Assembly (NCBI GenBank): GCA_965232485.1
Contig: OZ246975.1
Location: 1,798,001-1,862,000, forward strand
Length of the DNA: 64,000 nt
Reading direction: 5' to 3'
Origin: VXPQ01 sp965232485
GTDB lineage: Bacteria; Bacteroidota; Rhodothermia; Rhodothermales; VXPQ01
Both the position numbers and the translations under genes were made by a program. The notes under the pieces were generated by a model that searched no databases, was not told the DNA's origin, and saw nothing but the letters and a program-made list of their open reading frames with translations. This document shows positions 25,521 through 34,229 of this stretch, piece by piece (the stretch's first letter is position 1; each line of letters opens with the position of its first letter).

Positions 25521-27767
25521 ATGTTTGCCGAGGTGGCGTTCCCCCTTCCGTTGCCCCAACCCTTCGCATACCGCGTTCCGACAGGGATGCGCGGCGTAGC
25601 CGTTGGTTGTCGGGTGCTTGCTCCATTGGGCCCGCGTCGCATGATCGGCGTCGTGACCGCCCTCCGCCAGGAAGCGCCCGCCCTCGAACGCACCAGGGAT
25701 TTGCTTGAGGCGCTGGACAGCGTACCGGCGGTTTCCGACGAGCTTTTCGATCTGGTCCGGTGGATGGCGGATTACTACGTATGTTCCTGGGGGGAAGTGT
25801 TGCGCGTCATAATGCCTGCGGGGATGCTTTCGGGAAATCCGGCCAAGGTCCGGATGGAGCGCCGCGTCCGATTCGCTCCCGCATGGCGACGCGCAGGAGC
25901 CGCGGATGCATTACGCAGCGAATTGCGCGGCCCACGGCAAAGAGCGGTCGTCGAAGCCCTCGTCGACTATATGGCCGAGGGTTTGCCGGAACCCCGCCAG
26001 GCCGATGTGCTTACCCGGACAGGCGCAGCGGCGTCCACCATCCGGTCGCTTGTGCAACGCGACGTGCTTGAGGTGGTGGAAGCAGAAATAATCCGGGGCG
26101 GAATACTGGATGCGGACAAGCCCGAAACCTGTCCAGGCCGGACGTTGCACCCGGATCAGGCCGCCGCGTTGCGGGCTGTTTCGGAATGTATCGAGGCCCG
26201 CCGCTTTCATACGTTTCTGCTGCATGGCGTCACGGGCAGCGGCAAAACGGAAGTGTACATTGAAGCCCTGAAACAAACGATTCGCCAGGGCCGCACGGGC
26301 ATCGTGCTCGTTCCCGAGATTGCGCTCACCCCCCAGATCGCGCGGCGCTTTCGGGCGCATTTCGGGAACCGCATCGCCGTGTTGCATTCCGGCATGAGCA
26401 CCGGCGAACGATTCGATACGTGGCGGCTCTTGCGGGCGGGCCGGTTCTCCGCCGTCGTTGGGCCGCGGTCCGCCGTGCTGGCGCCCCTGTCGAACCTCGG
26501 ATTGCTGGTGGTAGACGAGGAACACGGGCAGTCCTACAAGCAGCAAAACCCGGCGCCGCGCTATCATGCCCGCGACGTAGCCGTCATGCGGGCGCGCATG
26601 AACGACGCCGCGTGCATGCTCGGATCGGCCACGCCCAGCCTGGAGAGCCATTACAATGCGCAATCCGGAAAATATACCTTGTTGTCATTGCCCGAACGGG
26701 CGCCGCGCGAAGCAGGCCAATCGGTTTCCTTGCCGAAGGTGCGCATTATAGACCTGCGCGGCACGGCCTCGGCCACTTCGTTGTCGCCCTGGCTTGAGGA
26801 CGCCATCGAGAAGCGCCTTGCCCGTTCCGAACAAGTTATCCTTCTGCAAAATCGGCGAGGCTATGCCCCCGTGTCCGAATGCGTACGTTGCGGCTGGTCC
26901 CCGGAGTGCCCGAATTGCTCGATCACGATGGTTTTTCACAAGAGCGGCCATCGGTTACGGTGCCATTACTGCGGGCGCGCAGAGCCGTTTCGCACACAAT
27001 GCGCACATTGCGGAGAAACGGCGATAGAGGTGTTTGGCGCCGGTACGCAGCGCGTGGAGGAGGAGCTGGAAGCGCGTTTCCCGGAGGCGCGTATCGTGCG
27101 CATGGACCTTGACGCCACTTCCGCGAAAGATGCGCACGAAGTGCTGCTCCGGCGCTTCGAGGAGGGCCAGGCGGATATTCTTGTGGGAACGCAGATGGTT
27201 GCAAAAGGCTTCGATTTCGAGCGCGTCACGCTGGTCGGGGTAATTAATGCAGACATTGGCTTGCTGTTGCCCGATTTTCGCGCCGAAGAACGCGCCTACC
27301 AATTGCTTTCGCAGGTGGCCGGGCGGGCCGGACGCGCCTCGCTGCCGGGCGAAGTGGTTATTCAGACGCGGAATCCCGAACGCTCCGTGCTGCGTTATGC
27401 GCGCGACCATGACTACGCCGCGTTCGCCATGCGGCAATTGGCGGAACGCCAGGCGCTCGGGTACCCGCCGTTCGGGCGGATGGCGGGCGTCGCATTCCGG
27501 GGACCTCGCGCCGGAGACGTCGCTGCGCTGGCCCGCCGGTGGACGGACGCCCTGAGGCAAGCCCTGCCCGCCGCCGCGATCATGGGACCGGAAGAAGCTT
27601 TCATAGGCCGGGTAAAAAAGCAATACCGGTATCATTCCATTGTGAAATGCTCCCGCGCGGGCCGCATGTCCCTGCAAAAAGCCTTGCGGACGGTGGAGAA
27701 CGGCATGCGTTCGCTGCCGACCGGTTGCCGCGTAAACATCGACATAGACCCGGTCGGCTTTTTCTAA
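25521..27767 (+). CDS. priA: Primosomal protein N' (replication restart helicase PriA)
   Basis: A 748-residue helicase that reloads the replisome at abandoned forks. The N-terminal DNA-binding domain begins MFAEVAFPLPLPQPFAYRVP. Walker A is in GVTGSGKTEVYIE and the DEAH-type box is VVDEEHGQSYKQQ. Two zinc sites are formed by CVRCGWSPECPNCS and CHYCGR...CAHCG. ADIGLLLPDFRAEERAYQL and QVAGRAGRASLPGEV are helicase motifs V and VI. It starts four bases after rpe, so it is probably expressed with that gene. Confidence 0.96.
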   Translation: MFAEVAFPLPLPQPFAYRVPTGMRGVAVGCRVLAPLGPRRMIGVVTALRQEAPALERTRDLLEALDSVPAVSDELFDLVRWMADYYVCSWGEVLRVIMPAGMLSGNPAKVRMERRVRFAPAWRRAGAADALRSELRGPRQRAVVEALVDYMAEGLPEPRQADVLTRTGAAASTIRSLVQRDVLEVVEAEIIRGGILDADKPETCPGRTLHPDQAAALRAVSECIEARRFHTFLLHGVTGSGKTEVYIEALKQTIRQGRTGIVLVPEIALTPQIARRFRAHFGNRIAVLHSGMSTGERFDTWRLLRAGRFSAVVGPRSAVLAPLSNLGLLVVDEEHGQSYKQQNPAPRYHARDVAVMRARMNDAACMLGSATPSLESHYNAQSGKYTLLSLPERAPREAGQSVSLPKVRIIDLRGTASATSLSPWLEDAIEKRLARSEQVILLQNRRGYAPVSECVRCGWSPECPNCSITMVFHKSGHRLRCHYCGRAEPFRTQCAHCGETAIEVFGAGTQRVEEELEARFPEARIVRMDLDATSAKDAHEVLLRRFEEGQADILVGTQMVAKGFDFERVTLVGVINADIGLLLPDFRAEERAYQLLSQVAGRAGRASLPGEVVIQTRNPERSVLRYARDHDYAAFAMRQLAERQALGYPPFGRMAGVAFRGPRAGDVAALARRWTDALRQALPAAAIMGPEEAFIGRVKKQYRYHSIVKCSRAGRMSLQKALRTVENGMRSLPTGCRVNIDIDPVGFF

Positions 27768-27828
27768 ATGTTGCGGCGTCCCGGCGTTTTTGGCGGAACC
27801 CGACCGGTTCGTACGGGTATCTTCGCCA

Positions 27829-27926
27829 GGGCAAGTTCCGCGCGGTCTGCTCCCTGTGAATCCTGTCAGGGCCGGAAGGCAGCAGCAGTAAGCAGGTCGA
27901 AGCGACGCGATGCGGGTCGCTTGCCC
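27829..27926 (+). ncRNA. ffs: Small bacterial signal recognition particle RNA (4.5S type)
   Basis: RNA scaffold of the Ffh-FtsY targeting particle. The conserved domain IV hairpin is clear: TGTCAGGGCCGGAAGGCAGC followed by AGCAGTAAGCAGG. The outer stem GGGCAAG (27829-27835) pairs with CTTGCCC (27920-27926), giving about 98 nt. A T-run (27929-27936) after the outer stem should act as its terminator. It lies between priA and yajC, and yajC also serves protein export. Ends are estimated from pairing only. Confidence 0.88.
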
Positions 27927-27964
27927 CTCTTTTTTGATCCCCCCGCCAATATAAAACTCCACCT

Positions 27965-28276
27965 ATGCCGCTATACGAAACGTTGTTGCCGCTGGCGCAA
28001 GCCACCGGCGGTCAGAATCCGATGACCATGCTCGTCCCGCTGATTCTGATCTTTGTCGTGTTCTACTTCTTCATCATCCGGCCGCAGCGCAAAAAAGACG
28101 CGCAGCGCAAGCAGATGATCGCCGCCGTCCGGAAGGGAGACAAGATCATCACGTTGGGCGGCGTACACGCTTCGGTGACGCAAGTAGACGAAACCAGCGT
28201 GCTCGTTCAGGCGGATTCGAACGTCAAGTTGCGCATCGAAAAAAGCGCTATAGCAAGCGTGGATACGAAGGGATAA
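27965..28276 (+). CDS. yajC: Preprotein translocase subunit YajC
   Basis: Accessory subunit of the SecDF-YajC complex, 103 residues. A single transmembrane helix (about 22-41) is followed by FFIIRPQRKKDAQRKQM, the family hallmark, and then a small soluble domain with GDKIITLGGVHASVTQVDE. It lies 38 bases after the SRP RNA. A hairpin terminator at 28300 ends the transcript shortly after its stop. secD and secF are not adjacent. Confidence 0.95.
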   Translation: MPLYETLLPLAQATGGQNPMTMLVPLILIFVVFYFFIIRPQRKKDAQRKQMIAAVRKGDKIITLGGVHASVTQVDETSVLVQADSNVKLRIEKSAIASVDTKG

Positions 28277-28299
28277 CCGGTTCCGGCGCAGGATGGAAT

Positions 28300-28321
28300 C
28301 GGCTGTTTCCGGCCGTTTTTT
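28300..28321 (+). terminator. Intrinsic terminator after yajC
   Basis: CGGCTG, loop TTTC, CGGCCG, then six T residues: a six-pair GC-rich stem with one G-T pair. It lies 23 bases after the yajC stop. It also rules out the most upstream ribBA start at 28293. Confidence 0.75.
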
Positions 28322-28367
28322 CGCCGAAGCCGCATGGAATCCCTATACGGGCGACAGGACAAGGCGC

Positions 28368-29645
28368 ATGGGAAAGACACCAGACGCGAACTGGATGAAC
28401 CGCTCTTTCGACACGGTCAAAGACGCCATTCGGGAGTTGGCGGCAGGACGGCTCGTCATCGTGGCGGATGACGAAGACCGTGAAAACGAGGGGGATTTCA
28501 TAGGGGCTGCGGACAAGATTACCCCCGAAACCGTCAACTTCATGGCGACGCACGGTCGGGGTCTCATTTGCGCGGCGCTTACCCGGGAGCGAGCGTCGGC
28601 CCTCGCCCTCGACATGATGGTCGATGGCAACACCTCGCTCTACAACACGCCCTTTACGGTATCCGTCGATTGCAAAACCGGGGTCACGACGGGTATTTCG
28701 GCCCCGGATCGCGCACGGACCTTTCGCGCCCTTGCCGACCCGAAGAGCGCTCCGTCGGATTTTGCGCGTCCGGGCCATGTGTTTCCGCTTCGCGCCCAGG
28801 ACGGCGGCGTGTTGCGGCGCGCCGGACATACCGAGGCGGCCGTGGACCTGGCCCGCCTCGCCGGATGCGCGCCGGTGGGGGTACTTGTGGAAATCATGAC
28901 CGAAGAAGGCGCGATGGCGCGTACGCCAGACCTGATGGCCATGGCGGACCGGTTCGGCCTGTGCATCATTACGATCAAGGACCTCATTGCGCACCGGATG
29001 ATGACGGAATGTCTCATACGGCGCGTGGTGGAAGTGGATTTACCCACCCTGTACGGGGATTTCAAGCTGATTGCGTATCAGGATACGCTCAGCGAAGAAG
29101 CCCATCTGGCGCTGACGAAAGGAGCCTGGGCGGAAGAAGAGCCCGTACTCGTGCGCGTCCATTCGCAGTGCGTCACAGGAGATATTTTCGGTTCGATGCG
29201 GTGCGATTGCGGGGAGCAACTGGCCATGGCGATGCAACAGGTGGAAGCCGAGGGACGCGGCGTGGTGTTGTATATGAAGCAGGAGGGACGAGGAATCGGC
29301 CTGCTGAACAAACTGCGCGCCTACAAACTGCAACAGGAGGAGGGCATGGATACGGTCGAGGCCAACGAAGCGCTCGGCTTCCGGATGGATCATCGCGATT
29401 ACGGCGTCGGATGCCAGATTTTACGCGATCTGGGGATTCGAAAGCTCCGCCTCCTGACGAATAATCCGACCAAACGAGTGGGGCTGGGCGGCTACGGACT
29501 TGAAATCGTGGAACGCTGTCCCATAGAGACCTCCCCGAACATGGCGAATCATCATTATCTCAGAACCAAGCGGGATCGCATGGGGCACCTGATTCTGGGC
29601 AACTCGGACGAGCATGACGCCGCTATGTTCAGGAAAGTGCTATAG
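28368..29645 (+). CDS. ribBA: Bifunctional 3,4-dihydroxy-2-butanone-4-phosphate synthase / GTP cyclohydrolase II
   Basis: Provides both starting units for riboflavin. The N-terminal RibB half has ADDEDRENEGDFIGAAD (metal site) and RRAGHTEAAVDLARL. The C-terminal RibA half has RVHSQCVTGDIFGSMRCDCG, with the zinc cysteines, and MKQEGRGIGLLNKLRAY. I use the ATG at 28368: AGGACAAGG stands just upstream, and an earlier ATG at 28293 would put the yajC terminator inside the coding region. An ATG at 28395 is the next option. No FMN riboswitch is recognisable upstream. The stop codon is the first part of a repeat-derived hairpin. Confidence 0.95.
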   Translation: MGKTPDANWMNRSFDTVKDAIRELAAGRLVIVADDEDRENEGDFIGAADKITPETVNFMATHGRGLICAALTRERASALALDMMVDGNTSLYNTPFTVSVDCKTGVTTGISAPDRARTFRALADPKSAPSDFARPGHVFPLRAQDGGVLRRAGHTEAAVDLARLAGCAPVGVLVEIMTEEGAMARTPDLMAMADRFGLCIITIKDLIAHRMMTECLIRRVVEVDLPTLYGDFKLIAYQDTLSEEAHLALTKGAWAEEEPVLVRVHSQCVTGDIFGSMRCDCGEQLAMAMQQVEAEGRGVVLYMKQEGRGIGLLNKLRAYKLQQEEGMDTVEANEALGFRMDHRDYGVGCQILRDLGIRKLRLLTNNPTKRVGLGGYGLEIVERCPIETSPNMANHHYLRTKRDRMGHLILGNSDEHDAAMFRKVL

Positions 29646-29721
29646 GAAGATCTGATTAACTCCACTTTGATCAGCGCTTCCTACAGGATACGCTGGTTTT
29701 TTCGGACGCAAGGATATCCTG
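29643..29721. repeat. Composite hairpin of repeat-element ends after ribBA
   Basis: TAGGAAGATCTGATTAACTCC (first 20 bases from 29643) matches the reverse complement of the right end of copy B. It is followed immediately by TGATCAGCGCTTCCTA (29668-29683), an inverted end, so the interior of the element is deleted. A second inverted pair, CAGGATA (29684) and TATCCTG (29715), follows. The TAG stop of ribBA is inside it. It separates the convergent ribBA and coaE genes and could terminate both. Confidence 0.6.
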
Positions 29722-29728
29722 TAGCAAA

Positions 29729-30325
29729 TCACGGGGACGTCATATCCCGATAGAGCTGCTCGACCTTGCGGCGCAGCTGCTCCAGATCGCCGTCGTTTTC
29801 AAGCACGCAGTCAGCGCGACGGCGCAACGCGGACGGATCGGCCTGATGCGCCATCCTGACGGTTACGTCTTCGCGCGAAACGCCGTCGCGTTTGCACGCC
29901 CGCTCAATGCGCGCCTGCTCCGGGGCGTCCACTACGACCACCGCATCCAGCTTTCGCTCCGCGCCCGCTTCAAAAATCAGGGCGGCCTCCTTGACTATAA
30001 GTGATACGTCCTCGCGCGCTGCTTGTTGCACTGCCTCCTCGAACCGGCTCAACACTCGGGGATGAATCAACGCATTCAGTCGATCAAGCAGGGGCTGGTC
30101 GGCAAACGCGAGGCGGGCCAGGAAACGGCGATTCGGGGCGCCGTCGGGCAAGTAGCTTTCCGGGCCGAACAAGTCAATGACGCCCTCGCGCACCGAGGCG
30201 TCTTCCGCAAGCAGGCGTTTCGCTTCGTCGTCTGCGTAGAACACCCGCGCACCGAGTTCTTCAAGGATGCGGCATACGGTCGTTTTACCGCTCCCGATGC
30301 CGCCCGTGACGCCGAGTCGCTTCAT
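29729..30325 (-). CDS. coaE: Dephospho-CoA kinase
   Basis: Last step of coenzyme A synthesis: phosphorylation of dephospho-CoA at the 3'-hydroxyl. This 198-residue P-loop kinase begins MKRLGVTGGIGSGKTTV. FYADDEAKRLL is the substrate-site Asp motif, RFLARLAFADQPLLDRLNALIHP the lid region (in part), and VVVVDAPEQARIERACKRDG the C-terminal signature. A single repeat-element end lies directly upstream of the start codon. Confidence 0.95.
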   Translation of the reverse strand: MKRLGVTGGIGSGKTTVCRILEELGARVFYADDEAKRLLAEDASVREGVIDLFGPESYLPDGAPNRRFLARLAFADQPLLDRLNALIHPRVLSRFEEAVQQAAREDVSLIVKEAALIFEAGAERKLDAVVVVDAPEQARIERACKRDGVSREDVTVRMAHQADPSALRRRADCVLENDGDLEQLRRKVEQLYRDMTSP

Positions 30326-30345
30326 GCGATACGCTGATTAAGTCC
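30326..30345 (+). repeat. Single element end abutting the coaE start codon
   Basis: GCGATACGCTGATTAAGTCC; the last 19 bases differ from the left end of copy A at one position. It starts at the base next to the coaE ATG, in the same relative orientation as copy A to ruvC. I see no partner end in the 43-base gap. Confidence 0.6.
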
Positions 30346-30367
30346 GCGAAGGGTATCCCCAGGATAG

Positions 30368-32506
30368 TTACAAACGCCAGGAAGCTACCATGGAAATGTT
30401 CGGAATGATTTTTCGATCCCCGGACCATGCGGCTTGCCGGATATGATCGGCCCGCGCTTCCGGGAGCGCCCCGTAGAGGCGGCGCCGGATGTGTTGCACA
30501 TTGAGCCAGCCGTTCAACCGAAGCGCCGATCGGTTCGGCATAGGCCAGGAGATCGAACAAATGGGACCCGCTTGCTCAATGATGGTTCGCCCCGGGCGCG
30601 TGATGCTTGCCGTAATCGGCGCGCCGGCAGCGTCCAGTTGGCGCGTTCCGTCTTCGTTGCGGATATCGTACCGTACGGTGGCCGCCCGCTCGAAGTCGGT
30701 CCGGATGAAGAGGCGCGCGCCAATGGAGGCTGTGACGCCTTTTCGCGTACGCACTTGCAGGCGGACGCGCGCGCTGTAGGTGCGTAACGTATCGAACGGG
30801 ATTTCTGCAAAACGATCCCACGCCAGGGCGCCCAGACGCAAATCGCTGAAACTGCCGTCCGCATACAGGGCGGGTCCGCTTCGAAAACGGTGTTCTCCGT
30901 CCAGTTCGTACCGCAGTTCTCTCGCCGATTGATCGACGGCCCTTTGGCCAGACGGCGCAAAATCGTGCACGGTGTATGTGGCTCGGATTTCTGTTCCCAT
31001 ACGTAGCCGCGTGCGGGTTCCCGGCGTCCAGGTGAAGGCGGGCCGCAAACGCAAGGAACGGCGGATATTGTTTTCCACGGAACGACTGGCGTTCAGGTAA
31101 ACGGTGTGATACCAGGTGCCCAGCAAACGCATCTCGGCGCTTGCCCTGCGGTTTATCCCCACGCGCAGGCCCATCTCGCCTGTGTGGTATACCTCGTCCC
31201 GGTCGTCCAGATTCGCTTCGGGGGTGTCGTGCCGGAGGATGCTGCTGCCGCCGTCAAAGGTCACGGTAAATCGTCCGAGCCCGGCCCGGCCCCGGGCATT
31301 TAGCGCAAACAACCCCTGGTCGTAATCCGCCTGCTGGAGCAGATTGGCTTTTTGCGCCACTTGCGACTGAGGCAGGTCCTCCCGGTTTGTCAGGTTCCGT
31401 CGTTCTGTTTCGGCGCCGGTTCGGACCGAGAGGTTCGCCATGAAGCGACCCTCGTTCTGCGCGCCATATCCCACGCCGATTTGCCCATCCACCAGGCGTC
31501 GGTTGAACGCCGTATCGAAGAAAATGGCGTTTTCCGGCGCGCCCAGCGTACGAATCCGCCGCTGGTTCCCACCGATGTCCAGGCGTCCGGTAAGCCGTAT
31601 GGATCGGTAAATCGGGGCCTCGATTTCCATGCTCGCCTGCAACGTATCGCCAGCGGTGGCTTCCACCGTTTCCGAAACGCGATCTTCGGTGGTTCTATTC
31701 AGAAACGAAACAGCCTGATAGGCGTCGCGGCGATAATTGCTGTACCGGACATCCGTTGCGATGCGCACATGTTCGAACGCACGGATCGCATTGCCCCGCA
31801 TGTGCAAAGCCCGCCCCCGGCGCGGGTCGATAAACTGGTGCGCCGCATCGCCCGCTACTTGAACGCGGTATGCATCCGAGTGCGCCGGAGACCATGTTAC
31901 GCCGAGGGCGTACGCAGGGCCGATATCCATGCGCAGCGGCGGTTCGGCGCCGCGGGCTCCAACGCCAGGCCGACGATCCCACGCCAGCCCGACAGCCGGC
32001 TCAATGCGAAGGCTTCGCTGCGGCTGAAAAAGCACCCCGGAGTACACTTCCTGCGAAAATACGCGGCTTTGCGTATACCAGTGGGAACGTCCCCGCGCCT
32101 GCGCCGCCCAGCGCGTTCCCAAAGGGCGGTCGATGCGCCAGCGGAGAATATTTTCGTCCCGAAAACTGAGCCGGTCCCCGAAAAGCACGAACGCATCCGA
32201 CCGAAACCGGTTATCGAGCGTGGCGCTCCATTTCCCGACCTGTTGGGAAAGCAGGGTCCTCGCGGTCCAGCGATACCGGTTGATATCCCGCTCGAAGCCG
32301 GTTTCGATCCGGGGCCCTTCGCGGCCTGTCTGGAGCCCGGTTTGTTCCGAGGCCTGCGCCTGCGCCTGCGCCGACGCCGCACCGAGCAGGGCCAACAGCC
32401 CCGCGAATGCGATGCGACCGGCGCCGACGCAGAAAGCAATTCGAAGAAATGCGCACATGGCGAGGCCTGTGGAAACGGCGACACGGGAAAGGCAAGGCCG
32501 AAGCAT
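30368..32506 (-). CDS. Predicted outer-membrane beta-barrel protein, unknown function
   Basis: I do not recognise a family for this 712-residue protein. A hydrophobic signal-like segment ends near GAASAQAQA. The rest is a long series of short amphipathic strands rich in Arg, Tyr and Gly, with Asp/Asn turns, as in large outer-membrane barrels; there is no TonB plug. The C-terminus ISMVASWRL ends on an alternating hydrophobic strand, consistent with BAM recognition. The ATG at 32506 falls 40 bases after the HIT gene; the open frame extends to 32719 inside that gene and is not used. A second ATG at 32458 is possible. Arg content is high for a barrel. Confidence 0.7.
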   Translation of the reverse strand: MLRPCLSRVAVSTGLAMCAFLRIAFCVGAGRIAFAGLLALLGAASAQAQAQASEQTGLQTGREGPRIETGFERDINRYRWTARTLLSQQVGKWSATLDNRFRSDAFVLFGDRLSFRDENILRWRIDRPLGTRWAAQARGRSHWYTQSRVFSQEVYSGVLFQPQRSLRIEPAVGLAWDRRPGVGARGAEPPLRMDIGPAYALGVTWSPAHSDAYRVQVAGDAAHQFIDPRRGRALHMRGNAIRAFEHVRIATDVRYSNYRRDAYQAVSFLNRTTEDRVSETVEATAGDTLQASMEIEAPIYRSIRLTGRLDIGGNQRRIRTLGAPENAIFFDTAFNRRLVDGQIGVGYGAQNEGRFMANLSVRTGAETERRNLTNREDLPQSQVAQKANLLQQADYDQGLFALNARGRAGLGRFTVTFDGGSSILRHDTPEANLDDRDEVYHTGEMGLRVGINRRASAEMRLLGTWYHTVYLNASRSVENNIRRSLRLRPAFTWTPGTRTRLRMGTEIRATYTVHDFAPSGQRAVDQSARELRYELDGEHRFRSGPALYADGSFSDLRLGALAWDRFAEIPFDTLRTYSARVRLQVRTRKGVTASIGARLFIRTDFERAATVRYDIRNEDGTRQLDAAGAPITASITRPGRTIIEQAGPICSISWPMPNRSALRLNGWLNVQHIRRRLYGALPEARADHIRQAAWSGDRKIIPNISMVASWRL

Positions 32507-32546
32507 GTGCTTGCGCGTCCCCGGAAAAGATGCACGAGCGACGAGA

Positions 32547-32894
32547 TCAACCCGGCGGCCAACCCAGAGGTCGTCCGCCGAGAAGATGGAGATGGATATG
32601 ATCCACCGTTTGTCCGGCCGCCGGACCGCAATTGAAGACCGTTCGGTATCCCTCCGCCAGCCCTTCTTCCGCAGCCAGTCGCCGCGCCACGGTGAACAGG
32701 CGTCCAACCAACTGTTCATCCGCTTCGGTGAGGTCGTTCAACGCTGGAACGGGTTTCCGCGGAACGATCAGGATATGCACGGGCGCCTGCGGCGCAATAT
32801 CCCGGAATGCGAAACACTGTTCGTCTTCATACACCATATCGGATGGAATGTCTCCATCCGCAATTTTCTGAAAAAGCGTCCTGGTATCGGCCAT
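32547..32894 (-). CDS. HIT family (histidine triad) nucleotide-binding protein
   Basis: Small purine-nucleotide phosphoramidase or hydrolase of the HINT branch, 115 residues. The histidine triad is HIHLHLLGGR near the C-terminus. FQKIADGDIPSDMVYEDE and FRDIAPQAPVHILIVPRK are the other conserved blocks. The ATG at 32894 (MADTRTLF) is preferred to one five codons earlier. It is the first gene of a unit with the downstream barrel protein and diverges from the pterin gene cluster. The physiological substrate is unknown, as for most HINT proteins. Confidence 0.93.
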   Translation of the reverse strand: MADTRTLFQKIADGDIPSDMVYEDEQCFAFRDIAPQAPVHILIVPRKPVPALNDLTEADEQLVGRLFTVARRLAAEEGLAEGYRTVFNCGPAAGQTVDHIHLHLLGGRPLGWPPG

Positions 32895-33066
32895 GTTGCG
32901 TGGAAACATCCGGTCGCCCGGAATATTTTATGCGTTTTATGCGGAGGGTTGCTTGTCTGATCGAATATACAACGAACATTGGACAGGCTTCAACGTGAAA
33001 GGAAAACCGGGCGTGCCTTTCGCCATGCCCGACCGTTGTTTTGGCCTGCACGAAGTCCTGTTTCTC

Positions 33067-33480
33067 ATGGCGCGCGTTTACGTAACCCGTACCGTGCATT
33101 TTAACGCGGCGCACCGGCTGCACAATCCTGCAAAGTCCGACGCCTGGAATCGCCGCATGTACGGTCGGTGCAATAATCCGAACGGGCATGGGCACAATTA
33201 CGTGCTGGAAGTGACCGTGGCCGGCGAACCCGACGAGGATACGGGATACGTTATCGACTTGTCCGATCTGAAGCGTATCATTCAGAAAAAAATCGTGGAT
33301 CAGTGCGACCATGCCCACCTGAATATGGATGTGGATTTCATGCAGGGCGTTTTGCCGTCCACCGAGCAATTCGCCATAGCGATCTGGCGCGAACTGGAAC
33401 ACGCCCTTCCGGCGGGCGCATTGCATAAAGTCCGGCTTGCAGAAACAAACAACAATTCGGTGGAATACTTCGGCGAGTAA
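33067..33480 (+). CDS. 6-pyruvoyl-tetrahydropterin synthase / QueD family enzyme
   Basis: A 137-residue T-fold enzyme. Zinc-binding histidines are in HFNAAHRL and NGHGHNY, and the catalytic Cys is in YGRCNNPNGHGH. CDHAHLNMD and STEQFAIAIW complete the signature. The ATG at 33067 gives MARVYVTRTVHFNAAHRL, a normal start; the upstream 58 codons lack similarity. Homologues make either 6-pyruvoyltetrahydropterin (biopterin) or 6-carboxytetrahydropterin (queuosine). With folE and a sepiapterin-reductase-like SDR directly downstream, and no queC or queE, I favour the biopterin role, so no gene symbol is given. Confidence 0.9.
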   Translation: MARVYVTRTVHFNAAHRLHNPAKSDAWNRRMYGRCNNPNGHGHNYVLEVTVAGEPDEDTGYVIDLSDLKRIIQKKIVDQCDHAHLNMDVDFMQGVLPSTEQFAIAIWRELEHALPAGALHKVRLAETNNNSVEYFGE

Positions 33481-33514
33481 TCCACATTATCTCAATCACG
33501 TCCCTGGCGCAACG

Positions 33515-34177
33515 ATGCCCGCGCAATCTTCGAACGATCTGGAAACGCCGCAAGCAGCCCCCTGCGGCCATTCCAAACCGGTTCCTGTCCGCTATCGACG
33601 ACAGGATATCTACGACGAGGCTACGACGGAAATCCTGTCCCGGCATGTAATCGAAATGCTTCCCTTGCTGAACGAAGACCCTGCCCGCGAGGGCCTGGCC
33701 AAAACGCCTGTGCGCGTGGCCCGGTCGCTCCAGTTCCTTACGAAAGGGTACGGGATGGATCCGGAAGCCATTCTGAAGTCTGCGCTGTTCGAAGAGGATT
33801 ACAGCGAAATGATTCTGGTGAAGGATATCGAGATATTTTCCTTGTGCGAACATCATATGCTTCCCTTCCACGGGCGCGCGCATGTGGCCTACATCCCGGA
33901 CGGGAAAATTGTGGGGCTGAGCAAGATTCCGCGCGTGGTAGAAGTGTTCGCGCGCCGCCTTCAGGTACAGGAACGGCTTACCTTGCAGATACGGGATGTC
34001 CTGTCCGCCGTGCTGAAACCGCTGGGCGTCGCTGTCGTGATCGAGGCGATTCATTTGTGCATGATGATGCGGGGCGCCGAGAAACAAAATGCAGTGACGA
34101 CGACCAGCGCCATGAGCGGCGAATTTATGAACGCGCCAACGCGCGCCGAATTCATGCGGTTGATCAACAAATCCTGA
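33515..34177 (+). CDS. folE: GTP cyclohydrolase I
   Basis: Converts GTP to 7,8-dihydroneopterin triphosphate, the entry to folate and biopterin. Its 220 residues include the zinc and active-site motifs SLCEHHMLPFHGRAHVAY and HLCMMMRGAEKQN, and GLSKIPRVVEVFARRLQVQE. The N-terminal 45 residues are a variable extension. The ATG at 33515 is 34 bases after the preceding pterin synthase stop and 52 bases before the SDR gene start region, so the three genes look like one operon. Confidence 0.96.
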   Translation: MPAQSSNDLETPQAAPCGHSKPVPVRYRRQDIYDEATTEILSRHVIEMLPLLNEDPAREGLAKTPVRVARSLQFLTKGYGMDPEAILKSALFEEDYSEMILVKDIEIFSLCEHHMLPFHGRAHVAYIPDGKIVGLSKIPRVVEVFARRLQVQERLTLQIRDVLSAVLKPLGVAVVIEAIHLCMMMRGAEKQNAVTTTSAMSGEFMNAPTRAEFMRLINKS

Positions 34178-34229
34178 CGGCTTGCCGCCGGGCTCCTCAA
34201 GACGCATCGAAAACATTACTTCCTGTTCC

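Noticed and set aside
28277..28367. FMN riboswitch before ribBA
   Set aside because: The conserved RFN-element blocks are absent; the structure there is a simple intrinsic terminator for yajC.
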